Below are positions 35,301 through 50,300 of a DNA stretch of 64,000 nt, piece by piece. How positions within the stretch are numbered: position 1 is the first letter of the stretch; each line of letters starts with the position of its first letter. The position numbers and the translations under genes were made by a program. The notes beneath the pieces were generated by a model, which did no database searches, had not been told where the DNA came from, and saw nothing but the letters and a program-made list of their open reading frames with translations. This DNA comes from Eopsaltria australis (Eukaryota; Chordata; Aves; Passeriformes; Petroicidae), in contig JAVTVJ010000834.1 in assembly GCA_034509425.1 (NCBI GenBank), positions 62,001 to 126,000 of the forward strand, in the 5' to 3' direction.

Positions 35301-38300
35301 CCAGAAACAGTGGGGAGAAATGGGCACATCCACAGTATGGTCCCAGCTTACCTAAATCAAATGACAAAGGCAGGGCAGACTGATCTACAGAGAAAACTCT
35401 GAACCTACAGGACCAGCACAGGTTTAGACAACTGTTTAATAGCTATCCAAACCTAAAGAGGATAAACCCTGTCTTCAGCTTAGGGGTGAAACAACAGTCT
35501 GTGGTCATGGTTAAGTGCTGGTGCAAGGAAAATGCAAGAGAGTTATGCCTGGAGTGGAGGATGGGACACAGAGAGGGACTTTGGCACTGAACAGAAAAGA
35601 GCAAAGCTGCTCTGCTGCCACTCTTTTCATTCCACACTGAAAGAGAAGAGCAGCAGCTTTCCACTTTCCAGAATGGGTGCCAGTAACACCAACCCCCTGA
35701 GAAGGCTGCACCTCTAGGAAAAGAAAAAAAAACAACCCAGGGATAATTACCAGCAGCCTCCTACAATACCCAAATCGCCTGCTTCCATCTTCCCCCGTCA
35801 GGACAAATGAGAATGTCTCACTGCAGAAAGAGAAACCGGAATGACAAGATACCCATCAGCCACTTTACCAGTCTCAGACATATAAATCCAATAAACCCAC
35901 AGTATTTCTGCATTTCCCATACACCCCCCTCAGAGCTCTGCCCAGTCTTCTACCACAACAGCTCTTGTATTTAGCTTGATATAGAAATCTGTTTCTCATT
36001 AACCAGGATACAAAGTACAGTACTTACCTGGCAAACTGATGGATGGGGGCCCAGTCCTTTGCATCAGGGAAGCAAAACTGGGGAATAGCTTTCAACTGAT
36101 CTTCTGCCTCACGCATGAATTTGAACGAGAGCTCAAGCTAGCAGAACAGAGAGAAGGAATGTTTCCAATTAGTCATGTGGAGATGGAATGACTTCAAATA
36201 TTTTTCCTGTGACAAATAAAGAGGTGATGACAGAGGCTAAGCTTCTGCCTGGAAGATATTAAAATTTCTGTGATTCTGGCTCACCTAATCATTAGATATC
36301 TCAAGGTAACTCTGTGCCCCCAGTTCCACTAAGCCCTGTCTCTGCAGCACCTGTCTCTGCTATATTGTGCCTCTGATCTGGGACACAACTTCCAGCAAGT
36401 GGCTAGAGAACTGAAGTCTGAGGGGAGCTCTGGTCACATCCCATTTGCAAACACTCCGTCACGCTGGCTCTGTTTCTCCCATTCCTCCTTCCCCATTTTG
36501 AGCTAGGCTATCGGCAAAAGCTGCTCCTTCCCTTTCAGAACACGTATCTTCTCCCAACCATCAGTGTTCTTTAAACAGGAAAAGGGAGAAAGGGAATAGC
36601 TACATAAAAGTCATAGCCAAGGGCAGCAAAAGATCTAAATCAGCTGCTCTTTCAGGAGTGAGCAATACCATGACAATTCTCAGGCAGTGACTGAAGCCCC
36701 CCCACTATCTTCAGTCTCCCTTAAAACTGACACAGCAGAGGGGTCACTGATACAACATATGGTCAACAGAGAAGCTGCAGCTCCTCCAGCTATCCAAGTG
36801 CACCACAAAAACCCAAGACAGGTCAGACCTTCAGTGGGAACTGCTGGGTGACCTCAGGGATGTAGGCAGCCCCAGCCTGCTTCTTGTGCAGTGACACCAC
36901 GACAAAGTACTCGAAGAGCTGCCTCTCCTGGTACTTGATCAGGTCCCGCTCCAGGGTCTGGTACCGTGGGGTTTGCTTCAGCCGGGATTTCACGTGCACC
37001 AGGCGCTGGCTGTGAGCTATGGAGACAAGGAGGAAAGATACTGACTGGTTCTTTGCACAGAGCACCAACAGTGCTTTGCACAGGCTGAGGGATAAGCTTG
37101 AAATCACCTCCCTGCATTGGCTTTGTCAGCGGCTGAGGAAAAGGTGGGAACCATTTGGAAGCTGCACTATAAATATTGACAGAAACGGCAGTAAATTTGT
37201 GCCATCATCCTGAAGAACTTTGGCAGGAGAAGGATTTCATGGATGGCTTTTACAGCTGAAACAGCCCAAGCTGAGATCCATATAGAACACAACGTAACAG
37301 ATAACATCTGGGCATTCATCCTAGCACTCATTTATGTATTTTTCAAAGCCAGCACAGTGAGGTGATTGACCACCTTTTTTCAGAGGAGGCTGTGGGCAGC
37401 GATCCCCACAGTTTTACAAGACCAGCACTTGGGTCAGGCCAGGGCTCTGCTGTCTGAGTAATGCTGGGGACTCCCAGCTTCAGCACACAGACTGGGCTGT
37501 AGGCCAACAACAAGAAACGTGAAAAGAGGTGCCAGTGAAAAATGCTGGCTCATGCCAGTTCTTCCTGTGCCTAAAACTAATCTCTCAGTGCCATGCTTCT
37601 ACAAGTTTACCCAAGACAGTGGGAAAACAAGAAAAACTGCCAAGCAAGCTGTAACTGCAACACACACACAAGCCATGGGACAATAAACATTCCAGCATGG
37701 AAAGTAATGAAAAGTTGCTTGCTGAGAAGAGACCAGATGAGATTCCCTGAGACCACCCTCCTGCTTCGTTTTATAGTTGCATCCCAAATTAAATCTCCAT
37801 GATGTTTCCCTTATACCTCCTACAAAAGAAAGAAAGAACTAACTACAAGCAGAGACGACAGCACATTCTCACAGCTTTGCTTTTTGGGAGGGTGGGTGGC
37901 AATGCAACTTTTTGACAACCACAGAGACACTATAGGAACTCCAATACATAAGATATCTGCTTGGGAGACAGGACTTCCTGAGAGATGGTATATACTTGTT
38001 GATCTTTTGTCTGGTAAAGTTGTGCCACTCGTGGACTCTTCCAGACAATGTAATTTAAAGCAATCTTGAAGTGCCTCTTAAATCAGAAAGTGTAACAAAC
38101 CCTGGACAGTTAAAGTCCTGGAAAGATGGCTTAGACTCCTTTCTCTTGTCACCTCCTAAGTTATTTGCTCTAGGGCTGTAAAGCTTCAAAAGTTTTCAGA
38201 AGTGGTTTCTGTTTCACCAGGGACTTCAAAAGGAGCAGTGTCACAGCAATGCTGAGTGCTTCTGAAAAGCTTGCTCAAGATCTGCACTGTTTATATTCTA

Positions 38301-41300
38301 AAGATACCAGAATTTTACTGTTGTCATCATGGCAGAGTTTGTCTTCCAAAATTTTTCCTTACCGAGGGTCAGCATTTCCAGCTCTGAGATACAGCTTTAT
38401 GATTTACTGTGTCTTAGATGATGTACAGTGACTTGCAAGAGGTAACTAGCTGGTGTGATTGCTCTGTTACACAAAACATACAAAGTCCCAAATACAAGAG
38501 ACTTGCTAAATCATCTCACTTTCCTATTTAAAAATAGGGAAGTCAACAGTTCAACAAGGCATAAAGCAAAATACAGGTGTAGTTAGAGCGAACAGCAAGA
38601 GCCAGAGCTCCTGTTCACACTTATGCAGACTTGCATAGTCACTCAGATCCAGGTCTGGATCTGGATATTGTTCAGAGCCCAGTGCTGTTGGATTTGAGGT
38701 GACTTCATATGATCTCCATCATCCTCTCTCTAGGGAGTTCTGAGCTGCAGTTACAGAGAAACACAGGATGATGCACATGATTCACTATGACAACCAGCAA
38801 CAGGCAAGAGTTCAAGCCTTCCTGGCCACATCTACACTGCCTTCCTCAGCTAAATCTGAACATGGTCTGTATTTCACAACATCACATTTCAGGAGGGTTG
38901 TGAATGTAATTTCTGCACCATCCTGGTGCAAACCCTCTCTCCTGTCTCCAGGCCAGCCTTAGAACCTGTCAAAAGGTAAGCAGTGGCAGCAATTTTCAGC
39001 TTGATCTTGCTAACACAGCAACACAAACAAAAGATTCCAATGCAGAGGAAAGCAAGAGCATACAGCAGTTCTTGAGTGGGAAGCTGTGCTCACAAGAGGG
39101 AACTCAGTCTAAGCTTTCACTTCTAAAAACCTGAAAGAGGATGAGAACATGCACTCCCACTCACAGTGCACTGTGGGTGACACACAGCCCAACTGCTGCT
39201 CATGCCTGTCTTTTCAGCTTGGAACTGACCTGCTATCCAGATCAGATGTGCATGTGAGTCAGGAAACTTTGGAATGTGAGGGAGTTTCCCTCTTGCATTC
39301 TAACTCTGCCAGGACTTTGAATTTGCCACACAAATTCCCAAAAGAGAGCAATGTCCCCATCACGTCCAGGGGCTAATTACCAGTACAAGAAGATGTCAGG
39401 AGGGTATTTTGGAGACCAGTACACCAAATAATCCTACAAGAGTGAAGAAAGCAATACAGTGCTTTATCCCAACCCAGCCAGTGCAGGAGAGTTTAATCAG
39501 CAAAAATCACACAGTGCACCTCGGTTTTCCTAGCTAGCCAGTCTGACTGGTGGCTTTTCTCCCTCAGTAAGCATGTGGTGAGGTGTCTGGACATCCAGCC
39601 CCATGCAACACTGCTTCAGCCAGTCTGGTCACACATTTCTGACTCTGCACTTAGAGAAGTCTCACTGTATTTCCTCAGCGTCCAATACTCCTCCTGGGAA
39701 AGTCAGTCAACAAGGAGCTTTGATGGGAGTTGGAAGAGATGTTTGTTTTGGGCTCCTATAGCCCTCTGCCCATGGATTTTCTTCTGCAGTATTGAGAGCT
39801 TTGTCTTCTTGCTGTGTTCTATGCAGAAACAAGGCCCTTCTCCAAAGGCAGAACACAGAGACATCTTGTCCTAGGAGCTCAGAGCTAAGTTTATCAGGAG
39901 CCATTTGATCTCTCCATACATTTGCCTTACCTTTCAGCTTCTCTTCAGTGTCACTGTCTGATTCACTGTTTTCATCTGTAACTAGGAAAAAAAGAAAGGG
40001 GAAGATGAATTAAGGAAAGTCTATTTATAACTGTGCATTTCTTATCACTGGCATGAGAAAGCCAGGCCTGGCAACTTCAGGGGGAAGCAGTTTAGGTCCC
40101 AAGGGCCTTGTTCTTTTCAAGGGTGCACATACCTTGTGCACATTTAGCTTACCATCCCTGGTATCTTCCCATTCATTCAGGGGAAAAAATACCCAAACAA
40201 ACAACAAAATCAATTCAGCACAGCCAGAAGAGTTGCACAAAGAATAAAATGCCAGAACAGTATTTTATCCAAGTCTTTATAAGCACAACACCAAGGCAAA
40301 ATACTCATTAATATGCAGTAGTTTGTGGGACATGGGATAAAACCAAGAAAAGAAAGAAAGAAACAAAAAAATTGTCAAACTGAATCAGACTCAAGGTCTA
40401 TATGGTGCAATAATCTATTTCTCTGAATGATACTTTTGGTGCTTCAGGGAGGGGTATCAAAAGTCTGGGATGCTTCCCCTGAATGTTCATATAAACACAC
40501 CCATCCAACCTGTGGGTGTCTATGCTTTATGAAATAGGATAAACAGTAACAAATAATTGTGGGAAACATAGAGGTGATCACCTTTTGCCAGAAATTAGTG
40601 TTTTGGAAAAAAAAACCTGTGTTGGAGACACAATCTTAATTTTTACAGAGATGAGATGCTTAAAAATAATTGCTCTGAAGTGTCTGAATGCTTTGGGCAA
40701 GTTGTTAATTGACAGTGGGAGGCTGAAAGTCTCAATCCTGCTATGATGGAGATGGTCCTACAGTCAATTCTAAAAACCCTGATTCCCAACTGAGGCTATT
40801 TGTTTATTGGGATGGTGAAAGAACCAGAGCTGTTCCAAAATCTACTGCCTTCCATTGGACAGTTCACTGAAGTGACACATTCCCACAAAATATTTTGATC
40901 TCAACAAATCAGACTTTTTGGACAGAACATTCCTCTCCACAACTTCCAGCATGTTCCAGAAATAAACATCAAAAAGAGGGGACGTTTGGTGTGTCCTATG
41001 AGGTTATCATGCAAAGCCATGGAATGAAAATGAAGCAAGAAAAACAGAAAACTTCCATTTTAATCAAAGTCCTCTGGGCAGAGGAATAGCCCTTATCTTA
41101 CAAAAAAAAAAAAGAGTGGAAACCCCAACTCAATCTTAGTCTGGACTGGAAGAAGTGCTAGAAAGTGTCATATAAACCACTAAGTCAGTCTAAAGTCCAA
41201 GGCAACCCCTCAGAAAGTCTTAGATGTATGATGATTTGAAGCTCCTTTACCTTTCCCTGAATTGCTCTCTGTAGACTGTGACAGTCTCTTGACATGTTTC

Positions 41301-44300
41301 TTTCCCCTCCGGGCCTCGTAAATGGCATTGATTTTCAACACAAGCTGCTCGGCAAACAGACAAACAAGGTTAATTTCTTCTCCAGGCAAGAAATTAAATT
41401 AGGATTTCATGCAAAGCCCTCTTTTTCCTGAGCTTGGCCATATTGAAGCTCTTCACTTGATGATCCAGGACACACAATTCCCAGGATCTGTGCTGTACTG
41501 ACAGTGGCCACACTCACTCTGGTACAGCAGGAGTCCAGGGTAACAAGCCCTGATGAAAGGCCACACTGGAATGCTCATCCACACTGTGCAGCTGTATCAG
41601 CTTGACAGTGTTCATATCTCCACACCATGATCCATGCCCCAGGGAGCACCAGAGGGTCCCTTGGCAACCTGTCCTGGTCTGCAGGTTTGGAAGCAGAAAA
41701 CTGGCTGGAGGATGACTGAAGAAAAGACGGGTGCAAGCCAGTGATACTGAAGTATTTTATACCAATGGTTTCCTTCACAAATCCTGTAATCCCTGTGCTC
41801 CCAGCCAACCAAGAGAGAGGACATTTCAGTGCTGGGCAATGCTGGGCTTAGTGGCTCATTCAGTGCCTGCCTCTGGTCTCCCTGTCCTTTCCTGAAGGGA
41901 AGGGGAATCACAGCAGAGCCATGCCAGGCTTCCTGCTTGAGCAGACCTCCTTCTCAAGGTCCCAGGCAGAAGCAGCAGGATATGGCCACAGCATTCAGAT
42001 TTACTCTGTAAATTGAATAAATTTGGATTCCAGATTTACTTCCACACATCTTCCAAGCTCAAGGTAAGACAGGCCCACCACCTACTTGGTCAGGCAACTC
42101 TGAATACAAATATCCAAGTGGGAGGCAGGATGCTCTGATGTGGAAGTGCAGCCTTCACCCAGATGCCCATCTCAAGCCTCAGGTGATGCTGCCCTTGACA
42201 CAGCAAACCTCAGTTCTGAGCTGGCCCTGCAAGACTGCTCAGTGGCACTGTGGGGTAAATAAATACTTGGAATCCTCTTTTCAATTGACAGTAAAAAAGT
42301 ATGTGTGAACACACTGACAGAGCTCAAGCCCATGCACAGATGTGTAGACATACTGGGAAAGAAACCCTAGACATTTGCAGTCTTTGGCTCATTCCTGAAA
42401 GGCTGAGGAACACAGAGAGGGCATTCAAAACTCAGATATGCAAACATGAACACAGATCTGGCAACCAGGAAACAAAGAAGATACACAAACGCATCCCTTT
42501 TTCCCCAAATGAAAACTGTGGGTTTGGAAAAAAATCACCACAGACTGTCCCTGGTAGCCTCTACTTGTCCTGCAAAGACCGGGATAAGCAACTGTGTTTT
42601 TATAACTGTGTTTTTGAAACATTCAATAGATAGACTCCTTCCAAACCTCATTTGGACTAAATACACATCCTTCCAGATCTGAAAGAAAATAAAATTTAAA
42701 CGGAGTAATGCTGTATCCAAGTAAGAAATAGGAAATGTTGCTGCAGAAATGCTGATAACTACAGACAAGTCCTTTTGTCACTCAATTGTCATTATGTTCA
42801 TTGCTCACCTACAATCACACCTTAGCTTGAATTATAAACAGCCAGCGCATGAATCAGAATGAGCAAAGAACAACAGATTTCCAGGAGGAAACAAACACAC
42901 AACACATGGACAATTTCTGACTGTCCCATCCAGGAAGCACAGAAGGAAGTATGATGGGGTATATCTTTTGCAAAACATGCAAAAACTTGAACTGCTTTTT
43001 CCCCCTCTGACATATTTCAATTTCTATCCCAAAATCACAATGCTTTTTTATTTTTTGTTTATTATGAAATCTCAGATGGAAAAATAACTTATTTGAAAGG
43101 TGCCTTCTCCTTCAGGCAGAAAGGGGGTTAAACATAAGTCAACAGACAGGACAGCAGCTATATTGCAGGAATGCCACATAGCAGAAACTAAAGAAAACCT
43201 GGTCTCATACTCACATTCCTGCCTGGAAGAAGCCAAACAAAAAAGACAAAGCCCTAGATTTACCTTGGGAATCTTCCTTCTCCTCTTGCCATTCTGAGAG
43301 TCTCCCAAGAAGAAGAAGGTGTCATCTGGACTGCTGGGGGTTGAGGGAGGGCTGATTTTGGAAGGTGACCCAGTCCCATCACGGCTCAGTTTCCGTATGT
43401 CTGGCAGTTTGAAACTCCGCCGCTCTGAGTTTTGCCGGAAAAATATGGGTTTGAAAAGCAACTGCAAATGAAGGAGAAGGCATGAATGACCACAGTATCT
43501 CGTGTATCTTTACTGCATTGCTAACACTGTCATAGCAGTAAATCCAGTGGGGCAGCCATAGCACTCAGTTGTCAAACCAGCCTGAGAGTGCCCACGGATT
43601 TCTGCACACGCAAGAAACCCATGCAGCTGCCAGGCTACACCAGAACCATCTTGATCAGCAATTTAACCATCCCATTTTCATTCTAGAACAGAACACAAGC
43701 TCAGGGGTTGGCCAAGAAGGCCTTGCTCCAGTGTGAAAAAAAATCTCCCAGGATTTGGGTAATCCAGAGGCTGGGATTGTAAACAGGACAAGACTAACCA
43801 AGCAACCACAAACATTTGGGATAAGGAGCAGCTAGCCAGGAGGAACAGAGAAGCAGTGAGAGGAGGCAAAAAGCACTGCCAGTAGAGCTGCCTTTGACAG
43901 GAGCCAGAATCAGATATTTCAGAGTGTAGAAGCAATGCTGTTAGACAATTATGGAGACTGCTTTCCTCCTAAACTCATTAGCAAGTTCAGTGGGAGCAAA
44001 ACAGAAAATGTTTAAGTAGCAGAGTAAAGTTCCTAAAATCTCTGACCAAAAATAGCATCAGAGAAGTAGAAAGCTCAGCTCCAGATAAAGAGGGGCAAAC
44101 CACTTCTCACCAGAAAGATGCTCAATAAGAACACTTTTTATCTTCTCCCACGGAATTTCCCAGTAGTTATGACAAGGTAAATTGCACCTTTTGTGGGAAC
44201 TATGTGCACTGCCAGAGGACGTATCTACATGGCACTAAGAAGTGTGGGGGAGAGTTATCCAACCTAGTTGTGAAAAATTCACTGCAGCACCATGACTGTA

Positions 44301-47300
44301 GCTGAGGCAGCACCACCATCTGCCTCCATTAGCAGACATACTCAGCAGTTATTAGTCAGACCAATTAACGCATCCAGGTTATCTCAGGTGTTTCTGGATT
44401 CAGCAGAAGGTGCTCAGCTCACAAAAACACTTGCCACCCACGGAGAAGTCATGTAAAAATGAGGCTTGTAAGGAGTCTTTGCACTGAAGAATCTCATTCT
44501 GCACCAGGGATATGAACTACTACTGAAAGTCTGTCTAGACCCATTCCCCATCCCTGCAGCCTGGCCAAGCTGTCCAGCAGGATGCCACTGCAGTTGCAAA
44601 CCCATTAGCTGCCAAGAGAGCTGCAGCATGTCTTTTCTGACTGATGCAGAACACGGCTTTTAGAAGACAAAGCACTGTAGTATAACATAATTACTCCTGT
44701 TCAGCTCTCCTGCTGGGAACAGTATCCCTGGTGAAAGGCATTCCTGTGCAATGCAGCAGCCCCCTTTCGATAGCACATGTGGGAAATTTGGGTGCACAGG
44801 TGGCTGCCAAACTCTCTCTGAGGGAAATCAACCTCATCCCAACACTCATACCCATGGCCCCTTGCTGCTCTAGACCTAACTAGCAATACGAGAATGGATT
44901 GAGAACCACAGAACAATTTTCACTTTCAAGAGTTGAACTATCCAAAGACACCTTAGTTGCTGATTAAGCTGGTTGGAAAAGAGCAGCATGTCAAGAAATG
45001 CTGCACATAAAACTTCTGAAAATGTTGGATAACAGCTTTAATAATAGTTGTTACTTGGAAAGCATGAGAAAAGCCTTTGGTCAGGAAAGTTGTGTTTAGA
45101 TCCCTGCTATCCACTCCGAACCCAGGTGTTGCCAAGATGACTTTGGCTGTCATGCTGTCCCTGCTGTCCCAGGCTTGGACTATCTTAACAGACAACATGA
45201 ATCAATCAAAGCAGCTTGGGAGGCTGAGAGAGCAGGGCTGGCCTTGGTAAACCCTGAGCTCTGAGCAAGAGGTGGTAGCCAAAGTTTTACCTCTTCTTTT
45301 GGTTCCATGGGCACAGAGGAAAAAGGCACCAAGCTATGAGCTGGGCTGTGGTAGGGACACTCTTCTAGCACTGGTCCTCCACCCAGGGGACTGGCACTGT
45401 GTTACTTACCAGCAACCTGTCTCATGGAGAGAGCAAAAAGGGCTCCTGAGGGAGGGGGGGCTGCAGAGGCACCTGGGCACCAGCATGGGCAGACTGCACT
45501 GCCCACGGACATGAGATGAGGCTACTGCAGGCCTTGATTACCCAAAATCTGCCATGCCCTCTTTGAGGGGGGGAAGGTCTTTCCACACCACCAGGAAAGG
45601 CAATCCTGGAGTGAAAGAAAAGTGAAAGCCAACAAACCATTTATATAAGGGAATGCTGGTTTGGTTTTTACTTCACTGAAGGGCAGTAAATCTTCTCTTA
45701 TCACACTGTATTCTGTGGCAAAAGACAAAGAAAAAGTCTCATACATGATGAAGGTGTCCACTTTTTCCACACAGGACCTGGATTTCACCCAAAAACTTTC
45801 TGGAGCAGAAGAGGTGGCCACTTGAATCAAAGTACCTTTGTGGGAGTCCCAGGTACAGAAGAGTTGGGGGATGCTGGGAAGGTCAGGACACATTTCTTCC
45901 CCAAACAGCGGCTGTTGGTCTCAATGTCTTCATAAGGGTTTTCCTTTGATGGTGGATCTGCAGCAAAAAGCCAAAAGCAAGAGATTGTAAGTGCAGAAAA
46001 TCTCTGAGGTTTGTCATAAAAATCTGTCTGGGGATCTGCTGGTCTTCTCCCACCTCCCACATCAGACATAAAGACCTGTTCTCAAGCATTCCTGCAATTG
46101 CTTCATTCTCTCCATAGCCCCAGAAGTCCAGCTGCTTGCTGGGCAGTGTCCAAACCCTGACACAGACAAATGCAGCCATAGAAACATATCACAGATACTA
46201 CAGATGGAAAAGACCCTGCAAGCCCTCAAGTTCATTCTCCTGTCTCCAGAAGAGCTGTGATGTTCTAATGCACCTTAGTTCATAACTGTATTTCCTTCTT
46301 TCCAGTCCTCTGCTTGGAGTTGCTCAAATGAAACTGTGAGCTGAAGCCTAGCATAAAGGTCCTCTCTCTGTTTAAGCCCCACATTTAGGGGGATGGCATC
46401 TGACTTAACTGGGGCTGAAGTGATGCCCTGCTCTTGGGCTGACTGCAGAAGATTTAATCCTCACTCTGAACATGGATGTCTATCACACAATCCAGGATTT
46501 CAAACACATCTACCAATCATGGAGACCTCAAACTTGCAGGCTGTACTTAGAAAGAGGGAAGGATTAAGCCACCCAAAGTTGGGATGCTCTTTCCCTGGAG
46601 GAGGTTGGGGGGGGAGAGGATATGGGACACAACACACACCTCTGAAGTAGATGCAGGTTCCTTTCTTCCCAGTAATTCTGGAAATGAGGCACACAACTAA
46701 TTTGAGTTTTAAACACCCAACATAATTTATAACGAACTTATATCCCACTCTTCAGCAGTGCTGGGGAATGTAAGCCTAAGTGTGTTCAAAATGAGCACAA
46801 CTCTGACAAAGCAGGTTGTGACATCTCAGCCCCAGGCATCCAAGAAACCACTGACAAAGGCTTAGCACAAGCATCTGCACAGACAATGTTATGAGCCTTG
46901 TCTCCTCACTGCCCTCATTTCATGCCATATCCCAGTGGGCAGCTGGGACTCAAAGCAACTGCCTTTCTCCTACTGTCACATAATGCTTGGCTGAGAGTAA
47001 AGACTGGAAGTCAGTGGTGCTGCAAGGCTCTGGAGCAGGACCAGTAATGGCTGTGGAATCTGTATGACCAGTGCACCTCACCTGCCTGCTCAGCTGGGGC
47101 AGGAGTGCAGCTGAACTCTTCAGACAAGGACGGAAACCCAAGTCTTTCCCAGCACTGTTCTCCCCAGTGGCTAGTGACACCCAGCGCTCCAGCGGAGGAT
47201 CCAAATTCACCATCGAGAAGGCAGGCGGGTGTGACACCAGCAAAGCAAGGCTGCACTAACACTTGGTCAGCAAACATTCTCCTGTCCCTGAAACTGGCTC

Positions 47301-50300
47301 CACTTTCTAATTTCAATGGCCTCTTCACTACTGAAAATATACTTCAGCTGTCATGCAACTGGGAAGACTGGAGAAAAAAAGAAGCTTGAGTTCTGTTGCC
47401 TGTCCCATCCTCAAACTGCTAAAGAAGTCAAATTAGCTTCAGTCTAGAAGAAAGAACACCATTTCCCTCCTTTTTACAAATAAACCTTGTCATCCATTGG
47501 CCACCTTCCAATATTCCAGGTAAGCAATGGTGAACAGGGAAAAAAGGGTGCAAGAAGGAAATCTGTGTGACTTGCTGGGAACTGGAACCATTATCCCACC
47601 AGCAGCTGAACCCCCCTAAGTCACACATATGAGTGTGTGTATGTGTGTGCTTGCAGCTCTTGATGGGCACACGTGATTGCCTGTAGGCCAGCAGCAGTGT
47701 CCTGTGGATGAAATCTTGGTTCCCCCTCCACTGGTGAGTTTTTCACATGTTGTTTGTTTTGTGGATTAAGCTTGTCTGTGGTCTTGTGAAAAACAAAACT
47801 GCAGCTTTTTATTTTGAGTTATCCCTGTCCGCCCCTTTTCCCAACCTTCCATGGTAACAGCACCAGGATTGCAGGAACAAATTAAAGATCACTGACTCCA
47901 GGTAAACCCTTGAAGCAAGAAAACAAAAAACCAAAAATGCTCTATTAGCTGACAATTACCTATAACTTTGTTTTCTTCTAATCTTTGCAACTAAAAGCTG
48001 GAGGGGAGAGGAACTTCAGGATGATATTTGAGTTCCCTGCACGCTTGGGACATGGGGGTGTGCTTGTGTTTGAATAGATGGATTTGCCTTCACAGCCACT
48101 CTGTAATGCTATCCATGTTATTCCAGCTGACAAGGTGACCCTTAGTGGTTGCTGAGACCTCCCATCATGCCCCAACACAAAAACCCCACAGCAGCTGCTT
48201 AGACACTCCCTGTTCCTTTGGCCCCCCAAGAAAAGAGAAGAAAAAAAGCAAACACAAGGCTCTTAGCTCCACAAATGAGGCTGACAGCTTCAAAAATGTC
48301 AAAAAGGATGGATTGGAATTGCCAGAGGAACACAATTCCTTTAAGAGTCCTTTCTCATCAAGTATGATCAGATTTTATTCATATCAAAATAATAATGCCT
48401 GGCCTGCTCCTGAGAAAGTGTAGCGCCTCCCATGCTGAACAACACAGAGCACCTTTGTAGGATTACAGCTGCATGGCAAGAGCTGATGCAGATATTCCCT
48501 TCCTGATCTGCTGAACTCAGCCAAGAGATTTATGCAGCACCAGCCTACAGCTACTAAAACTCATTAAGGCTTTTTCTAGGGGGACATTTATATTCTATGT
48601 TCCATCAAAGACCACCTAACTCACAATATTAAAAAAACACTATACAGGAAATAATCTTCAAAATGGCATTGATCTGACGCTGAAGTTAGAGAAAGAAATA
48701 AAACTCAATTTCAGAGATTGTGGGACCTAGTTTCTTAATTGCAATGGTACCTGAAGCCATACACAGTCCTATTCCTGAGCTGTGGAACTGACTTCAAGGC
48801 TATGTTTTCAGACTGTTTGCATTATCTCAGCAGTGACAAAATCACCACAATGGACAGATCAGAGCTGTGAGAATTAATCCACAGGACAAAAGGAAAGCAG
48901 AGGAGAGACATCAGCAAAAAATAAAAACTGCTTCCCATATACCTCAGGTTTATCTTTGAAGCTGATGAGCTTTGAAATATCCCATCCATTTTTCTTATTA
49001 CTTGCTAATAATATGCGTGGAATGTGTCCTGGTTTACATTTGGATAATAAACATACTTTATTCAGCACCTCTGCTGAATGTCTGTTGACCACGAGTCCCT
49101 GTTGCTCAGGACTAGCAGTGAACTCCCTTCCCTGTGCAGAGTTCCTACCCAGGATGTCTTCATAGATGTTCTCCTCGGATAAAGTGCATGTGAGGGCCAG
49201 CTTGGTCTGTGCATACCAATCCACGCGGCCGTGCTTGAATGATGACTGCAGCAAGTCTTCAAACTCATATGATTTCCTGCACCACGGAGGGGGGAGGAGG
49301 AGCAGAGGGGACAGTGACGCAGTTAACCAGCATTTATCACCAAATTATAGCTAATTCACTTCTCCAGCACGCCACACAGCTGGCAAAATAAATTACTGAG
49401 AATGTTTCACTGCCTCATCCCATATAAAGCGTGAAAAAGCAATGCTGAGATTGGCTGGTTTTATCAGCCACACAAATAAAGGCATTTGGGGATGCCATAG
49501 ATAATCTGAGTTGTCATGGCAATAGCACACTGTGAAGATGGAAGTGTTAAATGGCACATCCTGAAACACTGCACAGAACCTTAGGACATGAGAGGTCCCG
49601 TTTACACCACAGATCCCACCCTCAAAAGGCATAAGAGGCCCCCAAGATCAGCTCTCTGAGCAGCACAGGAAAACAAAACTTGCTTGCAGAACGGTAGAAA
49701 GGGTAAAACCATGCCCTCCATGAGCAAACCTAGGAAGTTTTGATTTCCTTTTTGCAACCAAGCCAGGAATTTTTAAGTGACAGTTTATCCAGAGGGCATT
49801 AGAAAAGCTGTGTATTTTATGTTCCCCACCCCAAAAATGTGTGACAATCATGTGGGAGGGGATAAAAGGCAAGCAAGCACTCCAGAAGAATATATACACA
49901 TCAGATTCACTGAGGTTTACTACGGACAGTGAAAATGCTGCAGTAGAGACTAGAGATTATCATTCCAAACCCTGTTCCAGACCAGCTGTGGTCATTTTGT
50001 AATTAAACAGAGTTTCTGCTAAGAAAACCAAAACAAAATCCCAAATCCCTCCATTTTGGTCTTGAAGGTTAAGCCATGTAATACAGTGACCTTATATCTG
50101 CCATGACTTATCCCTCCACAGTTACCCTGTAGAGTTGTGCTGGCCACTCATACATTCTCAGAGAGATGACTGAGTGCTGGTTATGCTGGAGATTCTGAGC
50201 AAAAAGGGAAGATTTGTCTCTCTCAGAGAAAGATGGGAAGGTGGGACTCCACCATGAAGACCAACAGCTTCATGAAGCACAGCCCAAATACCTGTGGTCA

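Larger units (their letters stand above)
37017..43263. other. DENND2A introns 5-7, unique sequence
   Basis: Apart from exons 6 and 7 this 6-kb stretch shows no exon, RNA gene or clear repeat. Small A-rich and mixed simple-sequence tracts occur. Confidence 0.5.
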